Origin: Anaerolineae bacterium
GTDB lineage: Bacteria; Chloroflexota; Anaerolineae; Aggregatilineales; UBA2796
DNA length: 64,000 nucleotides
Reading direction: 5' to 3'
Assembly: GCA_019637555.1 (NCBI GenBank)
Contig: JAHBVK010000028.1
Span: 1-64,000, forward strand
Positions 59,859 to 64,000 of this stretch are shown piece by piece. The first letter of the stretch is position 1, and each line of letters begins with the position of its first letter. The notes under the pieces were generated by a model, which made no database searches, had not been told where the DNA came from, and was given only the letters and a program-made list of their open reading frames with translations. Made by a program: the position numbers and the translations under genes.

Positions 59859-62800
59859 ATGAAACGAACCAAAATCTCTCGCTTTACCACTATCGTTTTG
59901 ACGATTACGCTGCTTCTCAGCTTCGTCACCAGTTTCGACCTTCCAAATTCTGCCAGCGCACAGGGATTCCCCAATCGTAACCAACTACAAGCCAGCGGGG
60001 TACGTTCATCGCTCGACCTGAGCGCATTGACGGCTCCTGATGCGCTTACAGTAGTCAATGGGCGTGTGCGTGTCTTTCTGAAGCTATCGCAGTCTCCAAT
60101 CGCTCTTGCTTACGCAGGCGGGGGACAAAATCCAAGTGTCGTAGCCGCGCAGCGGGTTGCCGTCAGCAACGAACAACAAACAGTGGCGGCACAACTTCCC
60201 AGCCTCGGCGCAAACGCAGTTGTACTAGGTAAGTTATCAGTGATCGCCAACGGCTTATCTGTTGAAATGGATGCTGCCAAGATCAAAGAACTTGCCAAGC
60301 TGCCTAATGTGGTTGCGGTCTATCCTGATTTTGAAATCACCCGCGATCTGAGCACCAGTATCCCGTCGATTGGCGTCCCTTACGGGTGGGATCACGGTTA
60401 CACGGGCGAAGGCATGCGTATCGCCGTGATCGATGACGGCATCGACTACAAACATGCAGACTTCGGCGGTAACGCCAGCACGACATGGAATCCGGCAACG
60501 GGCGCTACTGACAAAGTGGTCGCAGGCTACGATCTGGTTGGTGACAGCTATCAATTTGGTCTGCCCCAAGCGCCTGATCCCGATCCGTTGACTTGCCCTC
60601 CCTCCGTGGCAGGTGATCCAACGCATCACGGTACACATGTCGCTGGTATTGCGCTTGGATATGGCGTGAATGCTGACGGCACAACCTATCATGGTCCTTA
60701 TAATGCTTCGACTAATCTGGGAGTAATGAAGATTGCGCCGGGTGTCGCCCCTGATGCCACACTCTACGCCTATCGCGTTTTCGGTTGCTTTGGCTCCACC
60801 AGCAGCGAGATCGTGGCGTCTGCTATCGAACGTGCTGTCGATCCCAATGGTGATGGTGATCCTAGCGACGCAGTTGAAGTAATCAACATGTCTCTGGGTT
60901 CCAGCTATGGCAGCGGTTTCGGCGTCTATCAGGAAGCCATCGACAATGCGGTGGCGGCGGGTGTGATCGTCGTCGCGTCGGCTGGTAACAGCGGCGACTC
61001 GTACTATACCGCCGGGAATCCCAGTGTCGTCGGCTCGGCAATCAGCGTTGCCAACACGACTGCCTACAATCCAGAAGTAGTGGTCGGTGCGCCTAGTTCC
61101 ATCGCTGGTACCTACTATGCTGCTGGTGCCGCATTTGGTCCCCGTTTCGATACCGTTGGATTGAGTGGTACGCTCGCGTCGGCAGTGCCGAATATCGCAT
61201 GTTCGGCGTTGACGTCGGTGGTTGCTGGAAAAATCGCCGTCATTGATCGCGGTACCTGCACCTTTGCTAACAAGGTTTACAATGCACAACTCGCCGGGGC
61301 AACTGGCGCGTTAGTCTGTAATAACGCCGCTGGTGCTCCTATCGTCATGGGTGGAGATCCGCTGTTCCCCAACATTACGATCCCCAGTGTCATGCTGTCT
61401 CAGGCAGACTGCAATCGGATCAAGCCACAAATTGCCAGCGGAACGGTCACCCTTACAATCCGTGTTGGCGCAAGTTCCGTCGGCATCGATCCTTCCTCAT
61501 CGCGCGGTCCACGACGCAATAGCGATGGCTCTGGAATCATCTTGAAACCGGACGTTGCTGCTCCCGGTGCAAATATCTTCTCGGCGGCTGGTAACGGCGG
61601 TAGTGCGGGTAAATCCCTTAGCGGCACTTCCATGGCGGCTCCGCATGTCGCTGGTATCGTCGCCTTGCTTAAGGAACAAAATCCATTCTGGTCAGTAGCG
61701 GAAATCAAAGCGCTGCTGATGAACACTTCGATTGTCGATGTGAAACCAAACCCGGCTTCCCTGATACAATATGGTCCGGGACGTGTGGGCACAGGTCGTG
61801 TTGATGTCGCCAATGCCGTGAATGAAGGCGGTATTGGTCCGCGTGTGATCGCCTACGACAAGAATGCGCCACTACTGGTGAGCTTGTCCTTCGGTTTGAT
61901 CGAAGCAACTGGACCTACCACGGTGACCCGCACCATAGAATTGAAGAATAAGGGCAAACAAGCCGTCACCTACAATGTTGGGCTGCAAAATGTCGTCCAG
62001 CAGAACGGTACGACGGTCAGCGTCAGTCCTAACGTGATCACGGTGCCAGCGAATGGCAAAGCTTCGGTTTCGGTGACAATCAACACGAATCCGGGCGCAT
62101 TCACGCAATCCTTCAAACATGATGCCACTGTCGATGAAGCGCAGGGTGGTCTGCTGCGTGAGTGGCTAAGTGAAGTGGCTGGTTACGTCACGTTCACGGC
62201 GGCATCCAAACCATCGCTGCGCGTAGCGTATCATGCAGTACCGCGTCCAGCCGCTTCAATGCACGCCGCCAGCGACACCTTGGTGCTGCCAAGTGCAACT
62301 GGTAGTGCTTCGATCCCGCTGGTTGGAAATGGCGTGTTCACTGGTCCTGTCAGCGGTGCGGGTTCTCAGTACAATGTGCTGTCTACCGTATCACCGTTTG
62401 AGTTGAAGTACATCAGCGGAGACGAGATCAATGAGACACCTCTGTCCAACGATGCCGATGTTAAGTATGTTGGCATCACCAGCGACTTCGGCGCACACGG
62501 CACGTTAGCATCCTCGGAAATCTACTTCGCCATCGCCACGCAAAGTGATTTCGGCACCATGAAGCAGCTCCAGATCCGTATCTGGATCGATAAGAACAGT
62601 GATGGTGTTGATGACTTCCTGCTAGATGTCCCCAATCTGACTGTCAGTAACCTGCCTGTAGACGTGTTCCTTTCACGGCTGACGCCACTCTCCGGTACAG
62701 GCGGCGGGTTCTATGACTATCCGGGTCCCGTCTATGCAGGTGGATCGTTCCCAATCAACACCTATCGCCTCAACAGCAACGTGATCGTGCTGGCGGTGAG

Positions 62801-63914
62801 TGCAGGACCGGGCTGGTTGAACCTGACCAACGGCGTGCCCTTTAAGTTCCAGGTGGATGTTCAGAGCGTTGATGGTGCTGATCTCACCCCGTATCTCACC
62901 TACAATCCTGCTGCCGCGCCTCTGGACTTCACGGGTGCTTCTGTCGGTGGACCGTTCCCCTTCCTGCCATGGTACGTTGATTTCGCTGGCGCTGATGATG
63001 TGCCTGTGAGCTATAACCTCGCCAACTTCAGTGGCGAAGATCCACTGCGGATTTTGCTGGTTCACTATCAGAATGCGGCAGGCAAACGAACTGATGTGGT
63101 CACGGTCAAGGGACCGGGCCTGCCGGGTCTACCTAATGACACTATCGGTATCTATCGTGCTAGCGCCGGACAGTTCCAGATGCGCAAGACGAATACGGGC
63201 GGTGCACCTGAGATCACGGTGAACTTTGGTCAGATTGGCAAAGTCAGTCAGAACAAACGGTATGCTGTATCCGGCGACTGGAATGGCGACGGCATCGACA
63301 CGGTTGGCTACTATGAGACGTGGAATGCGCGCTTTGTGCTAACCAATTCGTCAGACGGCAGCGGTCCGCAGATCATCGTACCGTTCGGCGTTTCCGGTGA
63401 TCTACCCATCGTCGGTGACTGGGACGGCGACGGTGTAGATGGAATCGGCGTTCATCGCCCGTCTGATGGCACATTCTATCTGCGCGATTCTGCAACAGCA
63501 GGAGCTGCCGACTACGTTATTCACCAGTGGCTGTTACAAGGCGTCGGCGTAGCTGGCGACTGGAACGGCGATGGCTATGACACCGTAGGCTTGTATCGCA
63601 GCGGCAAGTTCTACCAGACAGATGGACTCTGCCTCAATTGTCTGATCGAGTTCGAGCGCGTGGTGACGTTCGCTGGCGCTAATGCCAACGATGTGCCAGT
63701 CATCGGTGACTGGGACGGCGATGGCTACAGCGGACTCGGCGTGTATCGCACATCGACAGGTACCTTCTCACTGCGCAATAATGCGCTGTCGGGTGGTGCC
63801 GCCGATCTGACGATACCCTTCGGCATGCCGGGCGATCAACCGATTGCAGGCAAGTGGGTGGATACGAGCGCTGGTGCAGTCGAACTCGCACCGGGATTCA
63901 CACCTAAGAACTAG
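59859..63914 (+). CDS. Large secreted subtilisin-like serine protease (S8) with PA domain and C-terminal repeats
   Basis: A 1351-residue exported protease. Signal peptide residues 1 to about 34; inhibitor-I9-like propeptide about 60-160; S8 catalytic domain with Asp192 (VIDDGIDY), His257 (HHGTHVAGI) and Ser591 (SGTSMAAPHVAG). A PA insert (about 420-515; DRGTCTFANKVYNAQLAGA) precedes the Ser. A fibronectin-III-like region follows, and near the end four GDWDGDG/GDWNGDG acidic repeats (DNA near 63273, 63414, 63555, 63705; 47-50-residue spacing) look like calcium-binding FG-GAP/VCBS-type repeats. It probably degrades extracellular protein. No LPxTG or other anchor is seen. It is transcribed alone. 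Confidence 0.92.
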   Translation: MKRTKISRFTTIVLTITLLLSFVTSFDLPNSASAQGFPNRNQLQASGVRSSLDLSALTAPDALTVVNGRVRVFLKLSQSPIALAYAGGGQNPSVVAAQRVAVSNEQQTVAAQLPSLGANAVVLGKLSVIANGLSVEMDAAKIKELAKLPNVVAVYPDFEITRDLSTSIPSIGVPYGWDHGYTGEGMRIAVIDDGIDYKHADFGGNASTTWNPATGATDKVVAGYDLVGDSYQFGLPQAPDPDPLTCPPSVAGDPTHHGTHVAGIALGYGVNADGTTYHGPYNASTNLGVMKIAPGVAPDATLYAYRVFGCFGSTSSEIVASAIERAVDPNGDGDPSDAVEVINMSLGSSYGSGFGVYQEAIDNAVAAGVIVVASAGNSGDSYYTAGNPSVVGSAISVANTTAYNPEVVVGAPSSIAGTYYAAGAAFGPRFDTVGLSGTLASAVPNIACSALTSVVAGKIAVIDRGTCTFANKVYNAQLAGATGALVCNNAAGAPIVMGGDPLFPNITIPSVMLSQADCNRIKPQIASGTVTLTIRVGASSVGIDPSSSRGPRRNSDGSGIILKPDVAAPGANIFSAAGNGGSAGKSLSGTSMAAPHVAGIVALLKEQNPFWSVAEIKALLMNTSIVDVKPNPASLIQYGPGRVGTGRVDVANAVNEGGIGPRVIAYDKNAPLLVSLSFGLIEATGPTTVTRTIELKNKGKQAVTYNVGLQNVVQQNGTTVSVSPNVITVPANGKASVSVTINTNPGAFTQSFKHDATVDEAQGGLLREWLSEVAGYVTFTAASKPSLRVAYHAVPRPAASMHAASDTLVLPSATGSASIPLVGNGVFTGPVSGAGSQYNVLSTVSPFELKYISGDEINETPLSNDADVKYVGITSDFGAHGTLASSEIYFAIATQSDFGTMKQLQIRIWIDKNSDGVDDFLLDVPNLTVSNLPVDVFLSRLTPLSGTGGGFYDYPGPVYAGGSFPINTYRLNSNVIVLAVSAGPGWLNLTNGVPFKFQVDVQSVDGADLTPYLTYNPAAAPLDFTGASVGGPFPFLPWYVDFAGADDVPVSYNLANFSGEDPLRILLVHYQNAAGKRTDVVTVKGPGLPGLPNDTIGIYRASAGQFQMRKTNTGGAPEITVNFGQIGKVSQNKRYAVSGDWNGDGIDTVGYYETWNARFVLTNSSDGSGPQIIVPFGVSGDLPIVGDWDGDGVDGIGVHRPSDGTFYLRDSATAGAADYVIHQWLLQGVGVAGDWNGDGYDTVGLYRSGKFYQTDGLCLNCLIEFERVVTFAGANANDVPVIGDWDGDGYSGLGVYRTSTGTFSLRNNALSGGAADLTIPFGMPGDQPIAGKWVDTSAGAVELAPGFTPKN

Positions 63915-64000
63915 TTTTACTCAAAACAATCCCCGTTATTTGCCTAGAGCGACTGACGGAGATTGAGCAACCACAATCAACAGTAACAGCGCATTCAGCA

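Noticed and set aside
60255-61289. 344-residue open frame on the minus strand
   Set aside because: It lies entirely inside the subtilase gene, has low-complexity Arg/Thr/His-rich composition and no recognisable domain; it is a shadow frame.

Overview
The window is one continuous bacterial chromosome segment with tightly packed genes, many 4-base stop/start overlaps, and many TTG and GTG starts. It looks like Chloroflexota (Anaerolineae-like). The reasons are Thr/Pro-rich linkers in exported proteins, a fused heterodimer-type lycopene cyclase with CrtI and CrtB, VKOR instead of DsbB, KorAB with a fused gamma-alpha subunit, and GDWDGDG repeats at the end of a subtilase. That placement is inference; no rRNA or marker phylogeny is available here. 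I found no tRNA, rRNA, CRISPR array, insertion sequence or prophage.

Layout. 0.2-3.8 kb: a DeoR repressor divergent from an MFS transporter and a GH13 alpha-glucosidase, with a clear promoter/operator between them. 4.0-11.2 kb: carbamate kinase, a methyltransferase, threonine synthase, a polyprenyl-phosphate-type glycosyltransferase, a small acidic protein, an uncharacterised fold-type-II PLP enzyme with an unknown partner protein, and ClpP. 11.4-13.9 kb: a rhamnosyltransferase-like GT2 with a Wzm/Wzt-type polysaccharide exporter. 14-18.7 kb (minus strand): a Roadblock/LC7 protein, a DegT aminotransferase, two response regulators with degenerate GGDEF-like outputs (one lacks its phospho-acceptor Asp), GatC, and a CPBP-like membrane protein without catalytic residues. 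18.8-30.5 kb: a fused GMC oxidoreductase, two M42-type metallopeptidases, a GT4 enzyme and two GT-C-like membrane proteins, PncC, a clan-A-like glycosidase and a membrane protein.

30.6-36 kb: an S1-domain protein, then a minus-strand carotenoid cluster (crtI, crtB, crtYcd and a small membrane protein) followed by VKOR. 36.4-39.7 kb: a XylFGH-like sugar ABC transporter with its own promoter/operator. 39.7-44.5 kb: a lipoprotein, a small protein, and gntR-korA-korB. 44.7-44.8 kb: a strong promoter running directly into a compact three-hairpin RNA that ends in a terminator, a candidate small RNA. 44.9-51.6 kb: an SH3 membrane protein, a secreted alpha/beta hydrolase, gap-pgk, uppP and a GNAT-like protein. 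52-64 kb: a sensor kinase, an M23/beta-propeller protein, an RRM protein, ftsA and ftsQ, an MmyB-type regulator, and a 1351-residue subtilase.

Carbohydrate uptake and cell-surface glycan synthesis dominate, with central carbon metabolism (gap-pgk, KorAB), cell division/envelope genes and carotenoid synthesis between them. The points most worth a second look are the candidate small RNA at 44.74-44.82 kb, the paired pseudo-receiver/receiver proteins at 16-17.6 kb, and several promoter/operator arrangements that can be read directly.
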